The notes beneath the pieces were generated by a model that was given only the letters and a program-made list of their open reading frames with translations, was not told the DNA's origin and searched no databases. Position numbers and translations under genes: made by a program. Positions 42,711-54,200 of a stretch of 64,000 nucleotides of DNA are shown here, one piece after another; position 1 is the first letter of the stretch; every line of letters starts with the position of its first letter. Source of the DNA: Lepturacanthus savala (Eukaryota; Chordata; Actinopteri; Scombriformes; Trichiuridae); contig CM060462.1 in NCBI GenBank assembly GCA_030544235.1, forward strand, positions 38,406,026 to 38,470,025, written 5' to 3'.

Positions 42711-42830
42711 TACGAGTAGAAATTCAGATTATTGTGTGAAAATGTAAGAAATACAAGTAAAACTTGGCTGAAAAATAATGACTCCAGTAAAATATAGATA
42801 CACAACACATTACAATGGAAATATATTAAA
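42711..42830 (+). repeat. family E repeat segment, copy 2
   Basis: ACGAGTAGAAATTCAGATTA, TTGTGTGAAAATGTAAGAAA, GGCTGAAAAATAATGACTCC and AATATAGATACACAACACAT, matching 40195-40310. Confidence 0.72.
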
Positions 42831-43043
42831 AATCATATAATATAATGTTAGAATTATTACTTTTTATATATATTTATTTGTTTTTTTCTCCTATTTTTGT
42901 CTTTTTAATCTAATAAATGTGGTCTTTAATAACAAGAATACAAAAATAAAACTAATAATAAGAAGATTAAATTGACTAAAATCAAGAAATAAACTGTTCA
43001 TCTGGAGACGTGATACATAAAGTTATAAAAAAAACTTTATTTA

Positions 43044-43190
43044 AACTTAAAACAAGACCAAACTGACCCAAATCAGGGGGAAAATGAATTAATCTAAATT
43101 ATCTGCAATGCAAAGTTCAATGATTAATAAGATAAGAGGTCAAAGGTCAATTATTTGTCCATAAAATCATTGAGGATCATTCCAGAACAT
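43044..43190 (-). mobile_element. family C copy with DR1 motif
   Basis: Plus-strand order: AAAACAAGACCAAACTGACC, CAAATCAGGGGGAAAATG, AAATTATCTGCAATGCAAAG, then GATAAGAGGTCAAAGGTCAA, TTATTTGTCCATAAAATCAT and GAGGATCATTCCAGAACATG. It is the inverted counterpart of 19262-19440 and contains a perfect AGGTCA-A-AGGTCA at 43137-43149. Confidence 0.75.
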
Positions 43191-43359
43191 GAAGAATATA
43201 TTCTGTAAGATGTTTATTATAAAGGAGCCAATTAAATAATCACACAAACATCTTAAATCTACATTAAATATCTAATGATGTTATATTAAACTATTATATA
43301 TTATGTCTTATTGTATTGATGATGTGGATATTGATGATATATATTGATGCTGGAACAGT

Positions 43360-43373
43360 AACATATATATATA

Positions 43374-43421
<48 letters not shown>
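43360..43421. repeat. (AT)n(AAT)n compound microsatellite
   Basis: A short AT run followed by about 12 AAT units. Confidence 0.95.
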
Positions 43422-43551
43422 GCTTTAATATGGTTAAAAATGTTAAATTCACAGAATAATATCACATGATCACATGGTTCATTTAATGGTTTAAATGAAC
43501 AAACTCACATTCAGTCAATGAAGGAGACAAAACTACAGAAAATAAACAAAT

Positions 43552-43552
<1 letters not shown>

Positions 43553-43610
<58 letters not shown>
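43553..43610. repeat. (CA)n microsatellite
   Basis: About 28 CA units. The following unique DNA (43611-44220) shows nothing I can name. Confidence 0.97.
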
Positions 43611-43612
<2 letters not shown>

Positions 43613-44230
43613 AGCCTCTGAATCACAGCAGCAGCATCGATCTAAACTGAGTCAATAGCTCCATAAAACTTTAAAAAAGCTGCTCATCATTTGAAGATAA
43701 TTCACTTTTCTTCTCTTTATAAAGAGTTCAGTGACAAACCGAAGAGTTTTATCCAATAACAACACAACAGGACACGAACACGTATGAACACGAACACGTT
43801 TTTATAAAGTTCATTTATTCTTCTGGACTTTTAGTTCATGTGGAGTCAAAGAGCAGAAAAACAGCTCGTTCTCTTCCTAAAATAAAAATATAGGAAGCAG
43901 TGATGCTACATCCACCCACGCCTCCAATTAAATATATAAACATGCAGTAAAATCAGATATCTGCATATTAATCACATGTTTTATATTTTTAAATCTCTAT
44001 CAAATCAAATATATAAATGATCAGGAAGATCTCAGGTCTATAAACTGATGAGTAACAGGAAATAATCAGTGTTTTAGTCTAGTTTATCATTTAAAACCTT
44101 CTATAATATAAAATATTCTGGTAATATTTATTTAAATGTGAACTTTAGACATGAAGAAACTATCGTCTCAGCATTTAAAGTGAAATTTAATAATAATATA
44201 ATAATATAATGACATCATAGAACATAATAT

Positions 44231-44420
44231 AAAGTGGTGGAGGAAATATTCAGATCCTTTACTTGAGTAAAAGCAGAAACACTTAATACTACTCAGTATA
44301 TAAACTGCATTATATTATTATATTATAGTAAATTACATTCAGTTACATCAGTAACAAACACATTAAAGCATTTTACTGCTGTATTTCATCATTGGAGCCA
44401 GTTTTATATCATCTGAGTAG
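44231..44420 (+). repeat. family E copy, left end
   Basis: AAGTGGTGGAGGAAATATTC, AGATCCTTTACTTGAGTAAA and AGCAGAAACACTTAATACTA follow the order of a very common fish repeat that starts GTGGTGGA(A/G)GAAGTATTCAGAT; I recall the pattern but not a reliable family name. Confidence 0.65.
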
Positions 44421-44474
44421 ATTAATATGTGTTTATAGCACAAGTAGCCAACAAATACAACAATTGAAACAGTG

Positions 44475-44477
<3 letters not shown>

Positions 44478-44568
<91 letters not shown>
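44478..44568. repeat. (AT)n microsatellite
   Basis: About 45 AT units. Confidence 0.97.
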
Positions 44569-44571
<3 letters not shown>

Positions 44572-44577
44572 TTTTTA

Positions 44578-44815
44578 TTGTTGTAAATCATCTGCATCAG
44601 TATTTGATGTGATTGTGAGATGAAGAACATGGAGTTAAACGTTCGTAGATGAATATTAAACATGAACATATTAGTTTTTTTTCTGTTAAAACAAGATAAT
44701 ATTGACCCAAAAGTGAAATAATCTGAAATATCTGCCAATAGGATGAAATAATTCCACCAAATATTTGACTAATTAGACATTTTCACTCGGTATAATTACA
44801 TTTTTTGCATTTATT
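44578..44815 (-). mobile_element. family C copy
   Basis: On the minus strand: TGCAAAAAATGTAATTATAC, CGAGTGAAAATGTCTAATTA, GTCAAATATTTGGTGGAATT, CATGTTTAATATTCAT, then the 44-bp stretch identical to 32883-32926. The (AT)n at 44478 starts just beyond the element. Confidence 0.83.
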
Positions 44816-45079
44816 GTATATGTGTAAATATATATATATGTGTGTGTGTAAGTACTTTGTTATATGTGCAAATTTTCATTATTAGTTATTATTATTAATG
44901 CCTATTTTAGGCAGTTTTACAGCTGTAATAAACTGCTCAATCAATTTGCAAATTAATTGAACAACAGAAAATGTCTTAATTAAAAAGAAGCTGCTTCTTA
45001 TGGGTTAAATATAAAGCTGTTGTTTGGGTTTTAGTAGAAAAAAGGAAATATTTTCATGAATTATTACGTCATTAATGTG

Positions 45080-45545
45080 AAGTCTGCAGGATCTGGAGGA
45101 ACAAGTCAAACCTGGAGAAGTGGCGTGAAAGAAGTTTAAACTGCAGGAGAAACGTCGGAGATTTGATGAAGAGGATGAAAGTTCAGTTCAGGGAAAGGAC
45201 GAACGAGACGTTTGGAAAAGGAAAAGAGGAATTTGGACGAGACTGAAGGTCATCGACAGAGAGAGATGGAGATTAGAGAAAAACTTTAAAGGCCAGATGT
45301 GAAATGAGAAGCTGAGCAGGAACAAAGTCGAGTTACTGATCAAGACGCGATGAGAACGTCGGTTCAAAGGTGACGAGTTGAAAGAAGAGATGGACGACGT
45401 TGAAGTTTAGGAAGAGAAGGATCTGGAGGAGAAATTCAAGGTTGTTTCAGATTTTAGGAAGAAAAAGTCAGAGAAACGACTCAGATTCACGTCTGGAGAC
45501 ACTTTAGAGGATAAACCGTGTCTGAGAGACTGAATCTGTTGTTCC
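45080..45545 (+). other. purine-rich stretch, possible decayed coding sequence
   Basis: Strong purine bias on the plus strand without tandem repetition. One frame (about 45335-45530) reads a Lys/Glu-rich, coiled-coil-like series with in-frame stops, including DELKEEMDDVEV, a stop, then EEKDLEEKFKVVSDFRKKK. I do not recognise it; it may be a pseudogene or transposon ORF remnant, or chance. Confidence 0.3.
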
Positions 45546-46112
45546 TTCATTATTTATTGTTGTAATTGGAGAATTTATGTCTCTAAAAAAACTATCTGAG
45601 AAAAAAATTTGATTAATTTCATTTTCAGATTGTTTTACCAAGTATTTATCATTTTTTCAGAATTTTAACACTATTAATAATATTTAAATAATTATTAATT
45701 ATTATTATTTTTATTTGTTTATTATGTCAAATTAAAACAAATAAAAATGGAACCTAACACTGACAAATTAATAAAATTAACCATTTTTAAGTGATATATT
45801 TTAACCAGCATCAGCCCTGATTATAAATACCACATTTTATATTAATTTTATGAATTTTAACTCTTTAAATGTCAGTTTTGTGATGATACCACAAGAAAAA
45901 AAGCAAATATTTTAACAAAACTCCCTCCATTAACTCTGCTATAAACTTACAATCTATTAATATAATATCTATAATATTTTATATTTGATGATAACTACAG
46001 ATTATTCATTATTTTCAGAAACATTAGTCTTTAAATTCCATTTTTCTCTTTTTTTGATGATGCTGCTATAGGAGGAATGTGACCTGCAGCCCATGTAAAT
46101 GATGTGTCTTTA

Positions 46113-46115
<3 letters not shown>
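45546..46115. other. AT-rich unassigned DNA
   Basis: No recognised repeat or coding signal. Confidence 0.4.

Positions 46116-46116
<1 letters not shown>

Positions 46117-46163
<47 letters not shown>
46117..46163. repeat. (CA)n microsatellite
   Basis: About 23 CA units. Confidence 0.97.
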
Positions 46164-46165
<2 letters not shown>

Positions 46166-46477
46166 TAAGATGAAAATGAAGATGAATAAATTTGCCCTAA
46201 TGCTTTAAAACTCAATAATTCATGAGTGGCTGCTGGCTGAGCCTCTAGTGGAAACCAGGGAAACAACAACATGAACCTGTTCTTCAGGGCAAACAGGAGA
46301 AAATGACTCAATCATCTGGAAAATAGTCAAATATAATATAATGTTGAAGTTAGTGAATTTAGTCTGAAAGATTTAAAACATCAAGAGCATCATTTAAGGC
46401 TGAAATGACTTGATGTGTGTTTTATTCCATGGGTTTACATTGATGCATTTTCTTTACATAAGGATTTACTATAATGG

Positions 46478-46478
<1 letters not shown>

Positions 46479-46521
<43 letters not shown>
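46479..46521. repeat. (CA)n microsatellite
   Basis: About 21 CA units. Adjacent unique DNA (46164-46478, 46522-46960) is AT-rich without features. Confidence 0.97.
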
Positions 46522-46522
<1 letters not shown>

Positions 46523-46974
46523 ATCCATATCTACACATGATGATTAATACACGTGGCTGCAGTGTTATTATTAATAATAGAGGGTTAATGGCTCCATTTG
46601 GCCCAAAGGGTTAAAACAAAGAAAATGTCTCAATTATCTAAAAATATATTTAATGAATAGTTTGAATATAAATACAGACTTTTACCAAATATCAGAGCAA
46701 AAGCACAACTAAAAATATCAGGGAATAAAAGTCTGGAGGCAGTTTTATAGGACGTCCATTTAAACTTTATTTATAAAAGTCTTTAAAACAAACAGCTGGA
46801 ACCCGCTGCTGTACATATAATGAAATAAATAAAACATAGAACAAATAAAAGAGTGTGAGACCAACATCTATAAGGGTCATTCCTCATATCTCTACTTCCT
46901 GTCGCCACATGAAATGAATGAAAAACAAACAGGACGTGTGTGTTTGACTTGTTGGATAAATATGTTGGTTTTTT

Positions 46975-47520
<546 letters not shown>

Positions 47521-47529
47521 CCCTAACCC

Positions 47530-48290
47530 AATCAAAACAGCTATAAAATTAATATATATTTATAATTTTTTTTTTTAATATTTCAACCATCAGCCTTGAT
47601 GACAACGACCAAATATCTGTTCATTTTCAGAAACGTTTAATTCCATTTTTTTTGTGTGTAGTTGCACAAACACAACAGCAAAAACTCTTCTTCTATTTAA
47701 AGGACTGAGATAAATTAAAAAGAAAGAAAACTGCCACAACCACAGAATTCATGCTGTTTTTGCAGCTGAAAGCTAAAGCTCCTTCACTTCCAACCTTTTT
47801 AGCTGAGTTTATGCATGAAATAACTAAAAATGCTGAAAAATGTTTAGTTCAGGGTTCAATCACTATGTTTTTCTGAGTTTATTTAATAAAGTTTCATGAA
47901 AAGAACGTTGTGAGGTTTGTCCTTTTTTGTTAAAGTCTGATTTTCCTGCATCTATCCAACAACCTTGTAGAGGATTTTTGTCTGTTTTTTTGTTTTTTCT
48001 CCAGATGTAACGGAGCTGCAGTAAAATCTCACACAAGGACGAACAATAATACAAAGACTGGAGCTGATCACTGGAAGAAAAGAGGCTAAAGAGTCGTTTT
48101 GAACGTTTAAAATCCACATAAATAATCAGTTCAGCTGATCTGGAAACTTTAAACGAGCCACTGACTCAATAACTGTAACATTAAATATGGATATATAGAT
48201 TATAATTTAACAATTTATTCATATTTAATAGTTTTTGTACATTTATCTAAGTATATTATATACAATATGATGTCTAATTATGGCTCAATT
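47530..48290. other. unique DNA
   Basis: AT-rich, no dispersed repeats recognised. The 84-codon minus-strand frame at 47863-48117 has no recognisable domain. Confidence 0.4.
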
Positions 48291-48292
48291 TG

Positions 48293-51200
48293 CCAAAGTA
48301 GTAAAGTTCTAGTATACTTCTATAAAGTAAATAGTAAACTACTATAATGTCTCTGACTGTTAGTAGTAAAGTTACTGAGTTTTACAGTAAACTTCTTTAA
48401 TGTCTCTGACTGTTAGTAGTAAAGTTATTGAGTTTTATAGTAAACGTCTGTAATGTCTGACTGTTAGTAGTAAAGTTACTGAGTTTTATAGTAAACTTCT
48501 ATAATGTCTCTGACTGTTAGTAGTAAAGTTATTGAGTTTTATAGTAAACATCTTTGGTGTCTCTGACTGTTAGTAGTGAAGTTATTGAGTTTTATAGTAA
48601 ACTTTTTTAATGTCTCTGACTGTTAGTAGTAAATAAGGTTTATAGTAAACTTCTTTAATGTCTCTGACTGTTAGTAGTAAATAAGGTTTATAGTAAACTT
48701 CTTTAATATCTCTGACTGTTAGTAGTAAAGTTATTGAGTTTTATAGTAAACTATAATGTCTCTGACTTTTAGTAATAAATAAGGTTTATAGTAAACTTCT
48801 TTAATGTCTCTGACTGTTAGTAGTAAATAAGGTTTACAGTAAACTTCTATAATATCTCTGACTGTTAGTAGTAAAGTTACTGAGTTTTACAGTAAACTTA
48901 TTTAATGTCTCTGACTGTTAGTAGTAAAGTTACTGGGTTTTATAGTAAACCTTTTTAATGTCTCTGACTGTTAGTAGTAAATAAGGTTTATAGTAAACTT
49001 CTTTAATGTCTCTGACTGTTAGTAGTAAATAAGGTTTATAGTGAACTTCTTTAATATCTCTGACTGTTAGTAGTAAAGTTATTGAGTTTTATAGTAAACT
49101 ATAATGTCTCTGAGTGTTAGTAATAAATAAGGTTTATAGTAAACTTCTTTAATGTCTCTGACTGTTAGTAGTAAAGTTATTGAGTTTTATAGTAAACTTC
49201 TGTAATGTCTGACTGTTAGTAGTAAAGTTATTGAGTTTTATAGTAAACTTCTTTAATGTCTCTGACTGTTAGTAGTAAAGTTACTGAGTTTTATAGTAAA
49301 CTTCTATAATGTCTCTGACTGTTAGTAGTAAAGTTATTGAGTTTTATAGTAAACATCTTTAATGTCTCTGACTGTTAGTAGTAAAGTTATTGAGTTTTAT
49401 AGTAAACTTCTTTAATGTCTCTGACTGTTAGTAGTAAAGTTATTGAGTTTTATAGTAAACTTATTTAATGTCTCTGACTGTTAGTAGTAAAGTTATTGAG
49501 TTTTATAGTAAACTTATTTAATGTCTCTGACTGTTAGTAGTAAATAAGGTTTATAGTAAACTTCTTTAATGTCTCTGACTGTTAGTAGTAAAGTTACTGG
49601 GTTTTATAGTAAACTTCTTTAATGTCTCTGACTGTTAGTAGTAAAGTTACTGAGTTTTATAGTAAACTTCTATAATGTCTCTGACTGTTAGTAGTAAAGT
49701 TATTGAGTTTTACAGTAAACTTCTTTAATGTCTCTGACTGTTAGTAGTAAAGTTATTGAGTTTTATAGTAAACATCTTTAATGTCTCTGACTGTTAGTAG
49801 TGAAGTTATTGAGTTTTATAGTAAACTTTTTTAATGTCTCTGTTAGTAGTAAATAAGGTTTATAGTAAACTTCTTTAATGTCTCTGACTGTTAGTAGTAA
49901 ATAAGGTTTATAGTAAACTTCTTTAATGTCTCTGACTGTTAGTAGTAAAGTTATTGAGTTTTATAGTAAACATCTTTAATGTCTCTGACTGTTAGTAGTA
50001 AAGTTATTGAGTTTTATAGTAAACTTTTTTAATGTCTCTGACTGTTAGTAGTAAATAAGGTTTATAGTAAACTTCTTTAATGTCTCTGACTGTTAGTAGT
50101 AAATAAGGTTTATAGTGAACTTCTTTAATATCTCTGACTGTTAGTAGTAAAGTTATTGAGTTTTATAGTAAACTATAATGTCTCTGAGTGTTAGTAATAA
50201 ATAAGGTTTATAGTAAACTTCTTTAATGTCTCTGACTGTTAGTAGTAAAGTTATTGAGTTTTATAGTAAACTTCTGTAATGTCTGACTGTTAGTAGTAAA
50301 GTTATTGAGTTTTATAGTAAACTTCTTTAATGTCTCTGACTGTTAGTAGTAAAGTTACTGAGTTTTATAGTAAACTTCTATAATGTCTCTGACTGTTAGT
50401 AGTAAAGTTATTGAGTTTTATAGTAAACATCTTTAGTGTCTCTGACTGTTAGTAGTGAAGTTATTGAGTTTTATAGTAAACTTTTTTAATGTCTCTGACT
50501 GTTAGTAGTAAATAAGGTTTATAGTAAACTTCTTTAATGTCTCTGACTGTTAGTAGTAAATAAGGTTTATAGTAAACTTCTTTAATATCTCTGACTGTTA
50601 GTAGTAAAGTTATTGAGTTTTATAGTAAACTATAATGTCTCTGACTGTTAGTAATAAATAAGGTTTATAGTAAACTTCTTTATTGTCTCTGACTGTTAGT
50701 AGTAAAGTTATTGAGTTTTATAGTAAACTTCTATAATATCTCTGACTGTTAGTAGTAAAGTTATTGAGTTTTACAGTAAACTTCTATAATATCTCTGACT
50801 GTTAGTAGTAAAGTTACTGAGTTTTACAGTAAACTTATTTAATGTCTCTGACTGTTAGTAGTAACGTTACTGGGTTTTTATAGTAAACCTTTTTAATGTC
50901 TCTGACTGTTAGTAGTAAAGTTACTGGGTTTTATAGTAAACCTTTTTAATGTCTCTGACTGTTAGTAGTAAATAAGGTTTATAGTAAACTTCTTTAATGT
51001 CTCTGACTGTTAGTAGTAAATAAGGTTTATAGTGAACTTCTTTAATATCTCTGACTGTTAGTAGTAAAGTTATTGAGTTTTATAGTAAACTATAATGTCT
51101 CTGAGTGTTAGTAATAAATAAGGTTTATAGTAAACTTCTTTAATGTCTCTGACTGTTAGTAGTAAAGTTATTGAGTTTTATAGTAAACTTCTGTAATGTC

Positions 51201-54200
51201 TGACTGTTAGTAGTAAAGTTATTGAGTTTTATAGTAAACTTCTTTAATGTCTCTGACTGTTAGTAGTAAAGTTACTGAGTTTTATAGTAAACTTCTATAA
51301 TGTCTCTGACTGTTAGTAGTAAAGTTATTGAGTTTTATAGTAAACATCTTTAATGTCTCTGACTGTTAGTAGTAAAGTTATTGAGTTTTATAGTAAACTT
51401 CTTTAATGTCTCTGACTGTTAGTAGTAAAGTTATTGAGTTTTATAGTAAACTTATTTAATGTCTCTGACTGTTAGTAGTAAAGTTATTGAGTTTTATAGT
51501 AAACTTATTTAATGTCTCTGACTGTTAGTAATAAATAAGGTTTATAGTAAACTTCTTTAATGTCTCTGACTGTTAGTAGTAAAGTTATTGAGTTTTATAG
51601 TAAACTTCTTCAATGTCTCTGACTGTTAGTAGTAAATAAGGTTTATAGTAAACTTCTATAATATCTCTGACTGTTAGTAGTAAAGTTATTGAGTTTTATA
51701 GTAAACTTCTGTAATGTCTGACTGTTAGTAGTAAAGTTATTGAGTTTTATAGTAAACTTCTTTAATATCTCTGACTGTTAGTAGTAAAGTTACTGAGTTT
51801 TATAGTAAACTTCTATAATGTCTCTGACTGTTAGTAGTAAAGTTATTGAGTTTTATAGTAAACATCTTTAATGTCTCTGACTGTTAGTAGTGAAGTTATT
51901 GAGTTTTATAGTAAACTTTTTTAATGTCTCTGACTGTTAGTAGTAAATAAGGTTTATAGTAAACTTCTTTAATGTCTCTGACTGTTAGTAGTAAATAAGG
52001 TTTATAGTAAACTTCTTTAATATCTCTGACTGTTAGTAGTAAAGTTATTGAGTTTTATAGTAAACTATAATGTCTCTGACTGTTAGTAATAAATAAGGTT
52101 TATAGTAAACTTCTTTATTGTCTCTGACTGTTAGTAGTAAAGTTATTGAGTTTTATAGTAAACTTCTATAATATCTCTGACTGTTAGTAGTAAAGTTATT
52201 GAGTTTTACAGTAAACTTCTTTAATATCTCTGACTGTTAGTAGTAAAGTTACTGAGTTTTACAGTAAACTTATTTAATGTCTCTGACTGTTAGTAGTAAA
52301 GTTATTGAGTTTTATAGTAAACTTTTTTAATGTCTCTGACTGTTAGTAGTAAATAAGGTTTATAGTAAACTTCTTTAATGTCTCTGACTGTTAGTAGTAA
52401 AGTTACTGAGTTTTATAGTAAACTTCTATAATGTCTCTGACTGTTAGTAGTAAAGTTATTGAGTTTTATAGTAAACTTCTTTAATGTCTCTGACTGTTAG
52501 TAGTAAAGTTATTGAGTTTTATAGTAAACCTTTTTAATGTCTCTGACTGTTAGTAGTAAATAAGGTTTATAGTAAACTTCTTTAATGTCTCTGACTGTTA
52601 GTAGTAAATAAGGTTTATAGTGAACTTCTTTAATATCTCTGACTGTTAGTAGTAAAGTTATTGAGTTTTATAGTAAACTATAATGTCTCTGAGTGTTAGT
52701 AATAAATAAGGTTTATAGTAAACTTCTTTAATGTCTCTGACTGTTAGTAGTAAAGTTATTGAGTTTTATAGTAAACTTCTGTAATGTCTGACTGTTAGTA
52801 GTAAAGTTATTGAGTTTTATAGTAAACTTCTTTAATGTCTCTGACTGTTAGTAGTAAAGTTACTGAGTTTTATAGTAAACTTCTATAATGTCTCTGACTG
52901 TTAGTAGTAAAGTTAGTGAGTTTTATAGTAAACATCTTTAATGTCTCTGACTGTTAATAGTGAAGTTATTGAGTTTTATAGTAAACTTTTTTAATGTCTC
53001 TGACTGTTAGTAGTAAATAAGGTTTATAGTAAACTTCTTTAATGTCTCTGACTGTTAGTAGTAAATAAGGTTTATAGTAAACTTCTTTAATATCTCTGAC
53101 TGTTAGTAGTAAAGTTATTGAGTTTTATAGTAAACTATAATGTCTCTGACTGTTAGTAATAAATAAGGTTTATAGTAAACTTCTTTATTGTCTCTGACTG
53201 TTAGTAGTAAAGTTATTGAGTTTTATAGTAAACTTCTATAATATCTCTGACTGTTAGTAGTAAAGTTATTGAGTTTTACAGTAAACTTCTTTAATATCTC
53301 TGACTGTTAGTAGTAAAGTTACTGAGTTTTATAGTAAACTTCTTTAATGTCTTTGACTGTTAGTAGTAAAGTTATTGAGTTTTATAGTAAACTTCTATAA
53401 TGTCTCTGACTGTTAGTAGTAAAGTTATTGAGTTTTATAGTAAACTTCTATAATGTCTCTGACTGTTAGTAGTAAAGTTATTGAGTTTTATAGTAAACTT
53501 CTTTAATGTCTCTGACTGTTAGTAGTAAAGTTACTGAGTTTTACAGTAAACTTCTTTAATATCTCTGACTGTTAGTAGTAAAGTTACTGAGTTTTATAGT
53601 AAACTTATTTAATGTCTCTGACTGTTAGTAGTAAAGTTACTGGGTTTTATACTAAAGTTCTATAATGTCTCTGACTGTTAGTAGTAAAGTTACTGAGCTT
53701 TATAGTAAACTTATTTAATGTCTCTGACTGTTAGTAGTAAAGTTACTGAGTTTTACAGTAAACTTCTTTAATATCTATGACTGTTAGTAGTAAAGTTACT
53801 GAGTTTTATAGTAAACTTCTTTTATGTCTCTGACTGTTAGTAGTAAAGTTACTGAGTTTTATAGTAAAGTTCTTTAATGTCTCTGACTGTTAGTAGTAAA
53901 GTTACTGAGTTTTATAGTAAACTTCTTTAATGTCTCTGACTGTTAGTAGTAAAGTTACTGAGTTTTACAGTAAACTTCTTTAATATCTCTGACTGTTAGT
54001 AGTAAAGTTACTGAGTTTTATAGTAAACTTATTTAATGTCTCTGACTGTTAGTAGTAAAGTTACTGGGTTTTATACTAAAGTTCTATAATGTCTCTGACT
54101 GTTAGTAGTAAAGTTACTGAGCTTTATAGTAAACTTATTTAATGTCTCTGACTGTTAGTAGTAAAGTTACTGAGTTTTACAGTAAACTTCTTTAATATCT

